From positions 39,184,001 to 39,248,000 of the forward strand of contig CM114271.1 of assembly GCA_050084515.1 (NCBI GenBank): a stretch of DNA of 64,000 bases. The letters run 5' to 3'. The stretch comes from Blasia pusilla. Taxonomy: Eukaryota; Marchantiophyta; Marchantiopsida; Blasiales. Positions 12,701 through 25,009 of the stretch are shown here, piece by piece. The stretch's first letter is position 1. The number at the start of each line of letters is the position of its first letter. The notes under the pieces are model-generated. The model made no database searches and was not told where the DNA came from. It was given only the letters and a program-made list of their open reading frames with translations. The position numbers and the translations under genes were made by a program.

Positions 12701-13490
12701 TTGCCTTGCGAGTAGTCTAAATCTTTCACTTTTGTCAAAAATGATGTATATATAGAAAATAATAAGTAAATTATATTAATTTTGGACTTCTAATGATATT
12801 TCATTAATCATTATAATAGAATAGTGACAAATCGCAAAATACATTTAGAATAGTTGAAATTGATATTGAATTGATTAAGAATTTATAACAACATTTTGTA
12901 TATCTTGCATCAAACATGCATGAAAATTGGTTAGTACTTGTAAGGATATTCATACGATATGTGAATGTAAAAAAAAACCTAGGTAATTTTTATCAACATA
13001 GTATATTTCTTTCTATTATTAACAAATAAATTCATCCAACAACATTGTAATCATGTGAAAGGGAAGGAAAAATGTTATGAGAAAAATATGTCATTTATTT
13101 TAGAATACGCTTTTTCATTAAGAAGTGAACCTCTTTCTTCTCCAATTATAAATTAGATGTAAAAGTGAAATCAAAATATTATCATTAAATTTTAATTTTG
13201 ACCAAATTAATTTATTGACATGTATACATCTTGAATAATATAATAATAATATCCACTTTATTATTATTTTTTTTAAACAAGAAAATAATCCCAACATGTG
13301 AAGAAGGCAAGGAATGCCAAAAAGAATTAATATCAAAATGAAATACCAACAAGTCAGCTCAAAAAATTCGCAACGACCTACACAATTAATAGCCTAAAGC
13401 AAAGTCTAACATAACCACTAGTGGGTTGGTTAGGTATGAATGGATGGTGAGATGAGATATCACCAACCACTTCACCTTGATATATCAATG
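9757..13490. other. AT-rich sequence without genes
   Basis: The first few hundred bases are probably leader or LTR of the copia copy, but I found no clear primer-binding site. The rest is AT-rich with a short TC run near 11650. The open frames at 10101-10388, 10995-11201 and 12481-12720 have no recognisable domain and look random. Confidence 0.45.
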
Positions 13491-13570
13491 CTAATGCTTG
13501 TACTTATTGTAATGTCACCAAGATGCATTAATGCATCTTGGTGGCATTAAAATATGTAGTAAGTAATTAC
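13491..13570. repeat. Fold-back palindrome
   Basis: The centre 13511-13548 is a palindrome of two 19-nt arms with one mismatch and no loop ('aatgtcaccaagatgcatt' and its complement). Weaker pairing extends outward ('cttgtacttattg' against 'aatatgtagtaag') to about 13490-13570. It looks like a small MITE or fold-back insertion. Confidence 0.7.
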
Positions 13571-15619
13571 AATGAAGATACAATAAGTAGTAACAACAAA
13601 AATAGAAGGATTATGAGAAGGGATGAGTTAATGATTCCGGAGGGAATTATGAACAAATAGTTTTATGAAAGTATCAAAAGACATATTTAGTTGCCTAAAA
13701 GTTGTGACTTCAAAAAAAAAATCCACTTTCTATAATATGCACATGGTGGGGAATGAATGGTGATCAATAAATCAATAAGATCAGTGAGTTTTATTGCATG
13801 GTACAACGTTGGACATAAGCAATTATATATCCTACCATATATTATGCAAACAACCTCTTATTGACGAGTTGGTCTTGTTATGTCCCGTTGTGACTTTTGT
13901 TTATTGGGTGATTGTTGATCCAACACATTCTGATTTGGTATGTTGGCATGCACAAACTAAAGATTATATTTTTTATGCGGAAATAAAAATTAGGGAAGTA
14001 AATTATATAATGATACACATGACCGCTGGATTTATTCTTCTTGAAATCACAATTTTCACCCTTTGAACCAATTTGCAAGCCCTTGAAAGGGGAAGAAATA
14101 TTTCCATGATGAATTGACAATAGATTAGAACGTAGGATTAAGGATTTAAGCCTCTTCATCTAGATCTAGGATAGGCTAGATGGAAGAGGAAAACCCTAAG
14201 GTTGTGTGTAGAGGCCTAATAAGGATTAACGATTCTAGTAAGGGTAATGGCGCATACGTACGCAATAATTAAAGCATGCCATTCTATATTACAATAGGCA
14301 ACCCCTATATGGATAATAAGACAAAATAGTGGGATATTAAGACAAAATAGGAACATTTTTGAATTTTATGTGTACAAAAAGTGAATTTGAATGGAAAAGA
14401 ATATTTTTATTTATTAAGAACAAAAATTAATTTTTATTATAATAGGAAATCTAGATATACAATACAAGACAAAATAGTGCAATAATCAGAAAAAAAATAA
14501 CAAAAAATTAGAAACATTTCCCTAAATTTATATTTGATGGGAAGGAAATTAAATTTAATTGAATAAGGAATAAGTATTTTTAAATTTTATGGAAGGATGA
14601 ACTTAATGAGGGGCATATGATTTACATTTTAATTGAAGAGTGGAATTTTTTTACTCTTCTAAGATTTAAGAAATAGAAATTATGTGTAAATGAAATATAT
14701 AATTATTTTTAAAGATAATTATGCTAATTCATGTTTGATTTTTGGGAAAGGAAATTGAATTTGAAGGGAAAAGAGAACTGATTTCAATAACTCAAAATAA
14801 CTGATAATGTAATTAGAGGATGTTATTTTGGTGGGAAAAATAAGTATTCTTTAAAATTTAGTGGAGGAATGAAATTATTTAAGAGAGTTGATAATATTTA
14901 AATTTTAATTGAAGAATATAATTATTTTTAAAATAATTTTGTTTTTATTTTAAGATTTAAGAAAATAAAATATATATTTAAATTTTTAAATAAAAATATC
15001 TTAAATCATTGAAAAAAAATCGTTTTGGGGGCATGCTAACTTGTTTTCCAAATTCATAAAAGCAACACCTCGCCATTCTCGTAAGAGAATCATAATCTTC
15101 ATTTTAAAATAAAATATAGAAATGTATGAAACAATCTACGTATCATTGCGTTTAGAATAAGGTATTCGTGACTTAATTCCGTCCTTTTCTAAATTAAATA
15201 ATAGAGCATTTACTTTTCTACAATTTCATGACTCTTCTATAATGAAATCATTGTCACGATTTTTTCAGAGAAATCCGAAATTACTCGAAAACTTTCCTCA
15301 GAAATAAAAAAGATTAATTCGAATTATCCGTACATCGACGAGAACTTTTCCAAGATAAACGCAGACTTTGATTAAATCTAGGAAAAACAGTTTACTCAGT
15401 TTAAAAAAAACTATAGAATCTACGATCGTATGTATAGATATCCGATATATAACGAGTATGGAGTGGTCACCGGTTGGTCAAAAGTAATACAACAAAAGTC
15501 GGATGGAAGAGAAGAGTCCGCTTGAAAGTGGCACAAAGAAAATGAGTACCGGGTTTGATGGTGAATTAAATATGACGTGTACTTTTCGTCGTTATTGATT
15601 GTTTATTACTATCATTTAT
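13571..15619. other. AT-rich sequence without genes
   Basis: Low-complexity A and T runs, with several variants of 'gacaaaatag' near 14320-14480. The two overlapping frames at 13794-14159 show no domain. I see nothing else that I can support. Confidence 0.5.
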
Positions 15620-16269
15620 TTATTTGTACAATGCCATGACACACACGTACGTCCATCCGATGCGAGACGTGTTATGAATGCAGCGATTCACCCATCGTGG
15701 AGCGTTCCCGGGTAAACTGGTTTGACTCGTGGCAGCTGCCCGCGGAGAGTCGCTATTCCTATTGCCCTGCCCAGCTGCCCGAGGACGGTGGTGAATCGCA
15801 CGCACCGCGCGGAGGTCCGGGCTAGTCCGGACGTTCCCTCGGTTCCCCGGATCCCTGCCTCGCGGAGGAGAAGGAGGAAGGAGAGAGAGAGAAAGACGAG
15901 GAGGATAATACGCAGCACGTGCTCTGTGGTGCGCGCAACAAGACCTCATCTGATCTGCACTGCTCCATTCGCTTGTGCGCTGCAATTCGCGGGCCGGGCT
16001 TGAACTCGACGCAACGGAACGGAAGAGGGGAGAGGGGCGCTGAGGCGACTGCGCGGAGATGGTGAGAGGGGGGAGGATAGGAATTGGAAGGAGCGATTGA
16101 GAAAAGAGGAAGAAGAGGACGCGCGCGCGGGAATTGGAGGACGCACGGGGAAGGGAGATGTCGGGAATTGGTGGAGGATCGGGCCGGTGAGAGGAGGTGG
16201 AGAAGAACATATGGAGGACGGAATTGCGGTGGTGTCGTAGAGGAAAATTGACGCGGAGGAGGGGGCTTA
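15620..16269 (+). promoter_or_regulatory. GC-rich 5' region of the RING1-IBR-E2 gene
   Basis: GC content rises sharply at about 15650, with many CG dinucleotides and purine-rich runs on the plus strand, directly upstream of the first coding exon. This is typical of the 5' untranslated region and core promoter of a broadly expressed plant gene. A TGA at 16249-16251 lies in frame with the ATG at 16270. The long minus-strand frames here are by-products of the skewed composition. Confidence 0.5.
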
Positions 16270-19200
16270 ATGGGGTTGCTGCGCTCCCTGTTGCGCTCCT
16301 TGTCATGCAGTGATAGTAGCAACGGTCCGAACTCACGCTCCTGCTTGTATTCGTGCGATGTTATGGCTCCCTGCACCAGATCCAGATCGAGGGCGAGCTC
16401 TACAAAATTCGAGTCGGGAAGGGAGAACTCGGACAAGAAGGTGGGTCGACTGGAGCGAGAGAGGGCGTGTGCTCGGGCGAGCAAGCGGGTCCGGAAGGAA
16501 GACGCGGCTCTAGATTCGGGCGCGAACGGAGAGAATCAAGGTAATCATTTCGCGATTACGGCAGAGCGAAAGCCCTAGAATTCAGTTGTTCGAAATTCAG
16601 TTTTTCGAAAATAACTAATTTCCCATCCGGCGTTTGCGTGGGTTGTGGACATGGACTTATTCGCCTAGAGGAATAAATTAGGTCACAATGCACGGGTATG
16701 TCTTGAAGTAATGCGGCTAGCAGCAGTCCACGTTCTTTCAGTGGCTGTTGAGGCCTCTTGCACAGTATGGATGCTCCACACTTGAGATTCGTCGCTTTTT
16801 CTTAATTTCAAAATTTGTGGAAGAACAGTCGAGATTTTATTGTGCTTATCACTGTAAGCTGCCACGGCTTTCGCCAGGTGAAACTTGCAAAGATTCAAGC
16901 CACTCAAGTGCTTAAAGCCTGAATAGGTGTGCGAGTGTGAGCGTGCGTTAATTTTGTTGAAGTAAGAAATGTTTCATACACGACCTCTCTGGATGTTGGA
17001 GTAACTACGATAGATTTAGAACAAGGAACTCCAGAGAGATGAGCACTTAGTGGGAGACCTCAACCAGAGCACAATCTTTGCTGGTCATTCATGTTTGAGC
17101 CAGGACGCACAATTCGAAACTGAAAACCCAAAATACCTTACTGGTTTATTTGGTCTTCGGTAAACTTGGGCCTTACGATCTTTGGTATGGAACTCGGAGA
17201 AGAGGCCTAGGGACACCAACTTAGAAATTCCAGATTCCATGAATATTTTGCAACGGATAGCGTAAGCAGTCGAATTACCCTCGCAAGTTCACAGAGTGCA
17301 TGATTGTCATCAACTCTGTAAAGATTTGAAATATCAGCCCTATCTGGTGCTGAGTAGGAATTTTCGTTCATGGCTTGAGTTGGATTTAATGTTGAGTCCT
17401 GTAAAGGCAATGTATATTTCAATGGGTGCTTAATATATCAGCCCAAGTTACAACTGGGTTGGGGCTACTGATTTTGCAAATTTGCCTGATTCAAGTTTTG
17501 GTGGCTGTCTCAGGCCAAATGGTGTATTACACTCAATAACACAACGTTTATTTGGTGTCTTAGGTTGTGAGGTAGCTGTCGCCTGTGGGATATGCAAAGA
17601 CCTACAAGCAACCGAGCTTTTTGTCCTTGGCTGCAAACATACCTACTGTCGCAACTGTGCAAAAGAGTATGTTGAAAAAGTGGCGAAGTCCCAGATGGCT
17701 GTCATAAACCCAACATTCGAGGACTTACTGGCACAGCTTGTTTGTCCGAATCCCAGGTACTCTCTGGATCTTGTAATTTTAGTGTCTTGTAACCCTGATG
17801 TATCTGTTTCTCTGAAATGGTGAGTGTCCTAGTACGTTTAAACACAGTTTACATCGGATGGTATGATTGTACTTCCTATTTTTCTTCTTTTGCAGTGGTC
17901 AAAGCTGGTAGTAAATGAGACTAATGACATGAGTGAAGTCACAATCACCTGATTGCCTCAATCCCAACACTTTTAGGAAGGCTTTATCATCTCTTCGTCT
18001 TTGTTGGCAAGTGTTATGTACTTGGACTGGGGAGATACTGGTCGGTGATAGGTCAAAGGAATTATGGATAACAGTTCTCTCACCTGCATTTGTTGTGAGG
18101 AGCCCGATTGGGGCATTTCATAACTTCCTTCTGTACGGAGCATCTCCTTGGTCACCTATCCTAGTCATCCATGAGCGAATATATTGTTTGGAAGCCTTTG
18201 GAAGAGGCCTTGGTTCCTACCTCATTCTGATTGATGTTCTGGGATTGAAGTGGAGAGGAGGACCCAGATGGCGTGTTCTCACATGTTTTACTTCAATATT
18301 TACTTTCTTTCTTTTGCGTGCAGGAATGTTTCTTTGCCTACTCTTGTTTTGTTTTCCAAATTGGTGTATTGTGAAAATTTCCTCTATTCTGCAAGGTGTG
18401 GGAAGTTAGAGTTGCTTACTAATTTTCAAAGTTGTATCTGTAATGATTGTGGCCGCATCAAATGTCAAGCACACCACACCTGCAAGTCAAATTCATGGGA
18501 ATCAGTTGTGGGCATGGCATAGATTTATTAGTTGTTATAATGACAATTTTGGAACGTCCAGTTAAATTGGCAGAAGATATGCAGGAGGATTTGACCAGTT
18601 ATTAATTCTACTATCATTGGGTAGAGATGCAACGGATTCTTATCAAACTTTGTCTTTTTCTATCCTGTCATTCTATAGCTGCAAGGAGGAGCTAAGCCAG
18701 CGGGAGGTGATGGATCTTCTTGGACCAAAAATGGTCAAACTTTATGGGAAGTGGTTGGTTTCGATACTTGATAAGTTCTACAGGCTCTCTCTTATACAGG
18801 ATTCACGAGTTGAGTGCACCAATTCAAAGTGTGTTCAAGCCGAACAAACAGTGATACTGGCCAGCAAAGTAGCAGATATTGGGACAACTGAAGGTATTGG
18901 AAAATTAATTACTCTGAATATAAACCTCTTTTTGTACTCTTGTCGAGTTCTTTTGTGGTGGGCTCCTTAGCCCACATTTTTGTGACCTTAAGGATTTCCT
19001 TGCAGTACTAAACATTTTAATAGTCTACCATTTGTAGTCTTTTAAGGGCAATCAGTGGAAAGTCTTTTGTTGAAGCTGTGTGCATTGCAATCAATGGTCG
19101 TCCACCGATTCCAGCATCCTTTCCAGACTCCGAGGATTGTTTCGTGGAGATGACCAACACTCTGAACTAACTAAAGTGCTCACAGCACAACATAAAGTTT

Positions 19201-21495
19201 AGATTTCTTGACTCTCTGCACCAATTGATATGAGTTTAGGTACAATGCATATGTTTGAATCAAGTTTAGGTTACATCGATATTGCCAGGGTTCTTTCAGC
19301 CTATCTTCAAACTGACCAAGAAGCGTGTGAATTCCAAATCTTTTCTTGCTGTGCTGAGATTCTCTTTGGCGGGTGTGTGGGTACAGTTCGGCATGCGCTT
19401 CAGGTTAGGGGCGTTCAGAGAAAATGCATGAAGCAACAATGTGTCCGGCTTCTGATGAATGCAATAGGTCTGGATGAAAAAGAGACAAATAAAGCCATGT
19501 GGCTTTGTACAACATGTGATGCGGCGTGGTGTGTTGCATGTGGGGTCCAAATTCCTGTGACAAGCATGAAGGGTGGTAAGAGCAAGATACATCCGAATTG
19601 TGATGGCAAGCAGAGATATGCAATCTATAAGTCTCTTCTGGAGTTGAAGGAAGCTTCCAAAATCTACACGCAGGGATTACTAGCAAATCCTGACAGGAAA
19701 TCAAAATGTGGAGGTTCTGGGAAAACCATCTGGGCAGATGGAACTGGTTTTGGAGGAGACTATGTTGAAAATAAGCATCAGATAGAAAACATGCAGGCTG
19801 CGGCCAAGAAGGCTGAGTTAGAACTTGACAGTCGAGTAGAGAAGCAGCTAGTTTTTCTCACCAGTGTGCTGAGGGGAAACGCTGGAGATGAAGATGGGAC
19901 GAGTTCGCCTCTGACACTAGCAACTTGTGCTCTACTTGGATGGAAAAATATTCTCAGCCAGTTGCTGCGTCAGCTTGCAACAAATGACTCAATGTTGGAC
20001 ATTTCTGAAAGGAGCAGTCTCTATTTGAAAATGGTTGCATTACTGAAAGCCATAAGGTCTCACAGTGAGCTGCTACCTATACTTTCAGGATGTTCTCGAC
20101 AGGATGATTCAAGCGATCAGGAAGGATGTGTTGATCAAGACATGGCAGTAGACCAAAGCCCAAGCAGTGATGTGGGAAGGGAGGAAGAAGAGGAATCTGC
20201 AGAAGATGCAGAGAACACAGTGATAAAGAAGATGGGCAATATATACAAACAGGCAAAGGTGATGCTGCAAAGAATGCAGAGCGGTTCATTGGAGGGAAAC
20301 AACATGGCAGATGTTGACATGAGCCTGGCCAGGGAACTTTGTAAATGCTATGAGATTCTATCTGAAAGTATTCCAAGAGAGGAAGGAGCGACCTTAGCTG
20401 AAGATTCCACGAAGACAGTATCCGGTGTTGCAACTCGATCAAGAGGAAAGCAGCTAGAGTCAGAGGAAGATGAGGCAAAAGCAAGGCTCGCTGCCTCGCT
20501 TTACAAGGAAAAACTCAGAGAATTGCAGTTCAAGCAGCTGGCTATGACTGATGAGAAGGGGGAATATAGACATCACTACAAGGACCACATTTCTGGCAAG
20601 GTGGCAAATTCTGCTTGTATAGACAAAAGAGGCACCCACAATCATAAACGAATGCTACATCTCTCCAAAGAGATTGCCTCACTTGCCACCACCCTACCCT
20701 TAGAATGGGAGTCCAGCATTCATTTGTGCGTTGATGAGGAAAGAGTGGATGTGTTGCGGGCATTGATCATCGGACCTCAGGGGACTCCTTACCAGAACGG
20801 ACTCTTCCTGTTCGATATATTCCTCCCACCGGGTAAATGACACCGATCGCCATATGTAGCTTGCCAGTAAATGAGATGTTCTCTACTTTTGAGCGCAGAT
20901 ATTTCTTTATTTGCACAGAGTCGCCCATGCTCTTTTGATGTGCGCTTCAACTATAAGATCTGGCCACTAACTCAGTTTAATTTTTATTCTTGTGACAGAT
21001 TATCCACAAGTGCCACCGAATGTGCATTTTCTTACAACAGGTGGTGGGAAAGTGCGGTTCAATCCGAATCTGTACGACTCAGGAAAGATCTGCCTGAGTT
21101 TGCTCGGCACCTGGAGCGGTCCTGGGTGGGTTCCAGGGAAGTCGACTCTCTTGCAAGTTCTAGTATCCATCCAGAGCCTCATTTTTGTGAAAGACCCTTA
21201 CTACAACGAACCTGGATTTGAACAAACGAAAAGCCCCGAGGCAGAGAAAGAGAACGTTAGACATCGTGAGCATACTCTATCCCTTGCAGTCTTAGCCGCA
21301 CTGCGCAAACCTGATCCTCTCTTCGCTGATATCGTGCGTGAGCATTTCCGTCACAAAAGACAAGAAGTGGAGCAGCAATGCGATCAGTGGGTGGCTGCTA
21401 CATCTGATGGCTATGGGAGGCATCGGATTGCCAACATAGCCAAGGACGTGAAGGCAGAGCTACAGTTACTCTGCTCACAAGTAGTCAGCAGCTAG
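16270..21495 (+). CDS. RING1-IBR protein fused to a BIRC6-type E2 (UBC) domain
   Basis: Proposed exons are 16270-16540, 17564-17756, 18679-18893, 19468-20832 and 20999-21495. They give 846 codons plus TAG, with all introns GT-AG and phases matching. Residues 98-156 form a RING1: CGIC, CKH, CRNC, then CPNPSC across an exon junction. Residues 201-271 fit an IBR: CTNSKC, then CTTC and CVAC, with His268 and Cys271. No RING2 (Rcat) follows. From about residue 315 (WADGTGFGG) through a helical region, an acidic stretch (about 438-476) and LQFKQLAMT, the protein resembles the segment before the E2 domain of BIRC6/BRUCE. The UBC domain starts near 642, with FNPNLY in place of HPN and the catalytic cysteine about 713 in GKICLSLLGTW. 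Inferred role: an E2/E3 hybrid ubiquitin ligase. The start codon and the exon 4 start are the least certain points; an alternative acceptor at 19240 adds 76 residues in frame. Confidence 0.85.
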
Positions 21496-23281
21496 ACTAC
21501 CTTGAACCCACGACCAATGTGAATACCATCAGTTCATAGGCTGTACATAGAACGTGTAAATTGAGATCATCAATGTCAGATGGTGGAGCTGCGGCAGATC
21601 CAAGATTCCAAGCCAGTGAAGCTGAAACAAAATATACTCGCACATCTCCGTTTATAAATAGGATACTATCGATGTGCCTCCCGACAGTTCCTCCTGGCTA
21701 GACTCCACAAGAAAAGTTCACTTAGTCGAAGCGTCTCGGAAGTTAGTTTCTTGAGATTGTGAATATTCAATGACCTGTTCAGCAGACATCGGTGCCAACG
21801 ACAATTTTCATTACTCATGAAGCTCTAACTTCGGCCCGTAGAGGGAGGGAACCTCCTGAGGCAGATCAGTTTCGGTCGATTGCATAGACTGGCTGCTGGC
21901 TGTTTATCAACTTAAAAGAATAGACATCAGACTTGTCTCACGAAAGAACGTGTACGTGCAATGAGCGTGTCCAAGCGAGTGTTCTTAGAGCGTTGTGTTC
22001 TAATGTCATCTCCGATCACCGCGGTATTACGCACTTCGAAATGGGGGGTGCAATCCCAGGTCCGGTCCTAGAATGTTCTACGCCTCCCATAGCAGAATTG
22101 GAGATGTTCTCTTGCGGTGCTGCTCTCTCAAATGCACCGCTACAAAAGGGTGGTGCCCGACGCGGACGTGGTAAGATGGCGATTTGTGATGCTGCCGCAC
22201 TCCACAATTCTCCATTCAAAGATAATAGGTGCCGAGCGCGGATAACGAGCGACACTGCATCGCGCAGTCAGTGTTAGCCGATGATCCCGTGAAAGATCCA
22301 AGCTGCCGAACGCCTATTGCGACCGATATGCTTATGCACCGACTCGTTCCCCGACTGCCATCCGATGACGCGCAGCGCAGATAACCGATGGCTCTTCCGA
22401 GTCCGGCCTTTTCCTGTATTTTTATCCAAATTTCTTTTCTCCATGTTTTCGCGTTTTCATACGGAGAAATTCCATCCCTTCCCCTAACCCCTCCAAAGTA
22501 GAGGGGTAGGTTTTTTTTTTCTAAAAATATTAAATGTATATAAAATTTATATTTTTAGAATGAAATGTGGCGTAGAGCTAGTTCCTTCTTGAGAGGTGTT
22601 GTGGCTCAACTGAAAATATTATTCAAAAAATCAAACTATATTTGAAGCTGTAACGAACGATTGACGATTGACCCGTTAGTTAGTGTTGGAGACCTCAAAA
22701 TCAGGGCTTTGGAACGAATTTATATCTAAATTGTTAAATTAATTTATTAAAAAATTATTAAATCAAACCTCATATATCATTAAAAAATTATGAATTTTAA
22801 TATCCTATGCAACTTGAATGATAAATATCAATTATTGTTAGTTGAAATGCATTTTATTAATTTTTTTGTTAAAGGCTAAGATGTTCTTGTCGGATTTGTT
22901 ACATGCTATCAATCGTGTCTTGTAACTCGTTGAGTTGGTGTTTGTGTTTCCTAGTTGTCATTTTCTCTTTGAATTCCATTGTGCATTTTTTGACTCATCT
23001 TATTTTGAGTTGTTCATACCTTTTTTTGCGCTCTTTTGATGTTTGTTATTATAATAAAGTGGACTCCTAAGGTGTCTATGCGATGCACAGGAAATAAAAA
23101 AATGTATGAAGAGCTTTTGCTAGTGTATAGCCAATGAAGGGTAGGGACTAATGTCTAGCCCGTGAAGGGAAGGGACTAATGATGATACACACAAAGTCAA
23201 AAAAATCTTGTAACCCGTAGCATGTGAAACATTTTCTTCTTGCCCAATTGTCGCGTGTCAAACAAAGAGGTGTTTACAAAT
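21496..23281. other. Downstream intergenic region
   Basis: It begins with the presumed 3' untranslated region of the E2 fusion gene. A GC-rich island occupies about 21930-22410, with an open plus-strand frame (21933-22277) of no recognisable family. It could be an unrelated promoter or transposon piece. From 22500 on the sequence is AT-rich. Near 23128-23185 a unit like 'gaagggtagggactaatg' occurs twice. Confidence 0.4.
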
Positions 23282-23311
23282 CAAAAAGTTATTCTCCCAT
23301 AATAATATAGA
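23230..23311 (-). mobile_element. Possible Helitron 5' terminus (minus strand)
   Basis: On the minus strand the sequence starts TCTATATTATTATGGGAG at 23311, preceded by A. This fits the TC start and A/T insertion rule of plant Helitrons. A TTTGACACGCG block follows about 50 bp in and resembles the TTGACACATGTC block of the other termini in this window. I could not find the matching 3' end. Confidence 0.45.
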
Positions 23312-23524
23312 TGTTCTTATTAAGGTGAAAGAGAAGGACTCGCACCTTAACCTTAGGTTGGGATAGAAGAAAAACCACTATGGGGCTCTTTAAGAAGGGT
23401 GGGGAGAAAACGTAAAATTATCACACATGTGTGTGGACATAAGGACAAACTAGATGACAATGAAAAAAAAGGGAGAACTTGTAAGAGCCATAAATATTTG
23501 TACACATATCATAAGATTGATTTT

Positions 23525-23525
23525 A

Positions 23526-23556
<31 letters not shown>
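23525..23556. repeat. (ATCT)n microsatellite
   Basis: About eight uninterrupted tetranucleotide units, directly followed by a short 'gataa/gataag' run. Confidence 0.9.
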
Positions 23557-24933
23557 ATGATAAGATAAGATAAGGAGACGGGGTTTTTTCTTTCACTTCT
23601 ACTCCCAAATAAGTGAAGTTTTTGAAAAATAAAATCCTTGAAAAAATAAGAAGTTTAAGCTTGTTAAGACTAGAATGGATTCTTAATGTCATGGACCTTT
23701 GCTTTTGCAAGATTAGACCTCTTTAGTGCATATAAATTTTTATTAACATTGGAAATTCAACACCTGTAAATATCTTAGGGTTAGAGGATACACATAAGTG
23801 TAGAATCGTCTAAATCCTTGGGAGATATGGTGGAATTGTTGTAAGGATACTTGCATACACTTAAAATATTATTTAATATTATTGTAAAATGAAAAAATAT
23901 GCTAGTGCTACTAGGAAGATATCTACTTATGCTAGTGCATCACAATAGACACTCTTATTAATATCTCTGATATTAGTATAAAATACATATGCCATTAAAT
24001 GAAAAAATAATTAACACATTAAAAAATTAAATATTCTTCCATAATGCATTGCATCTTAATGAGTCAATAGAGATGAAGGAGTGGATACTTAAGAAAGGTT
24101 ATCCCTTACTCTAAATCTGATTTATGTAAGGTATATAACTTATCATTCCAATGAGAAATGACAAGTTATCGAACATATCCAAATTTCCATGAATTTCCGA
24201 GCTTATATCGCTTTATACAACTAGTAAGTTTTTGCTCGTACTATGCACTCAACCGAATGGATAGAAATAGAAATACTTCAAAAATGGAGAATATAATGAA
24301 GCAATTACATTAGACACATATTGAAACTATAGACTTCACAATAAATAGTAAGGTAAATTTCAGCTTAAATAAGAATAACCAGGAAACTCTACTTTTTATT
24401 TTTAAATTCATACATTTTTTCTTGTTAATTTAGAAATAAATTGGATTTCATTAATTTTCCAACCCACATCTCTCAATAAATGAAATTAAATCACTCATTT
24501 TAATGCAAAAAAATTTTCAAAATATACTTCAGAAATCCCTCACAATAAAAGCTTGAGAAGTTTTCTGAAAAAAATTAGGATTTTAATCCTCTTGAAGAAT
24601 AATGATCTTTCCACTATTCTATTGTTATCTTTTCTCAAATTTTTCCAAATAATCTGAGATTCCCCTTCCAAATTCAGCTTGAAATTCATTTTTCATTTTT
24701 TTCTATATATAGAGATAATAATTTCAGTTTTTAAAATGGAAAAAAAACTAATATGAAAGAAATTATAAATTCTTTCATAAGGATTAAAGTTTTTATTTTT
24801 AATTTTTTAATTTTTAATTTTTTTATATGATTACTAAAATCTCTTTTCTATTCAAGCTTTGGCCTAGTATAGGCAAAATTAAATTCACACTTGCCGTTCA
24901 TTTGGAACCTTTGAGCCCAATGATGAGGAGGTC
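23557..24933. other. AT-rich sequence without genes
   Basis: Long A/T runs and no coding frame over 60 codons. Nothing else recognised. Confidence 0.5.
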
Positions 24934-25009
24934 CATGAAATGGGTATTTTTTATTTTAATCGATCACGAGTAATCGTGTCCAATTAAAATCAGAAATACC
25001 CATTTCATG
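24934..25009. repeat. Imperfect hairpin with 35-nt arms
   Basis: The left arm 24934-24968 ('catgaaatgggtatttttt...') and the right arm 24974-25009 ('...aaatacccatttcatg') pair with about five mismatches round a few-base loop. Weaker pairing may extend some 25 bases further out. It could be a MITE or a small-RNA precursor. Confidence 0.65.

Noticed and set aside
15620-16484. Minus-strand frames of 238 and 220 codons
   Set aside because: They overlap each other in different frames in a CG-rich, strand-skewed leader, consist mostly of Ser, Pro and Arg, and lie antisense to the 5' end of a well-supported plus-strand gene.
17933-18409. 158-codon frame in intron 2
   Set aside because: Lies between exons with matching splice phases, has no domain, and would disrupt the RING1 that the splice restores (CPNPSC).
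19230-19467. Upstream part of the long exon 4 frame as coding
   Set aside because: It is open and in phase with an acceptor at 19240, but including it would put over 100 residues inside the IBR. The acceptor at 19467 gives normal spacing. Kept only as an alternative.
20077-20484. 135-codon minus-strand frame
   Set aside because: Antisense shadow of the Asp/Glu-rich segment of the E2 fusion gene; Leu/Pro/Ser-rich with no domain.
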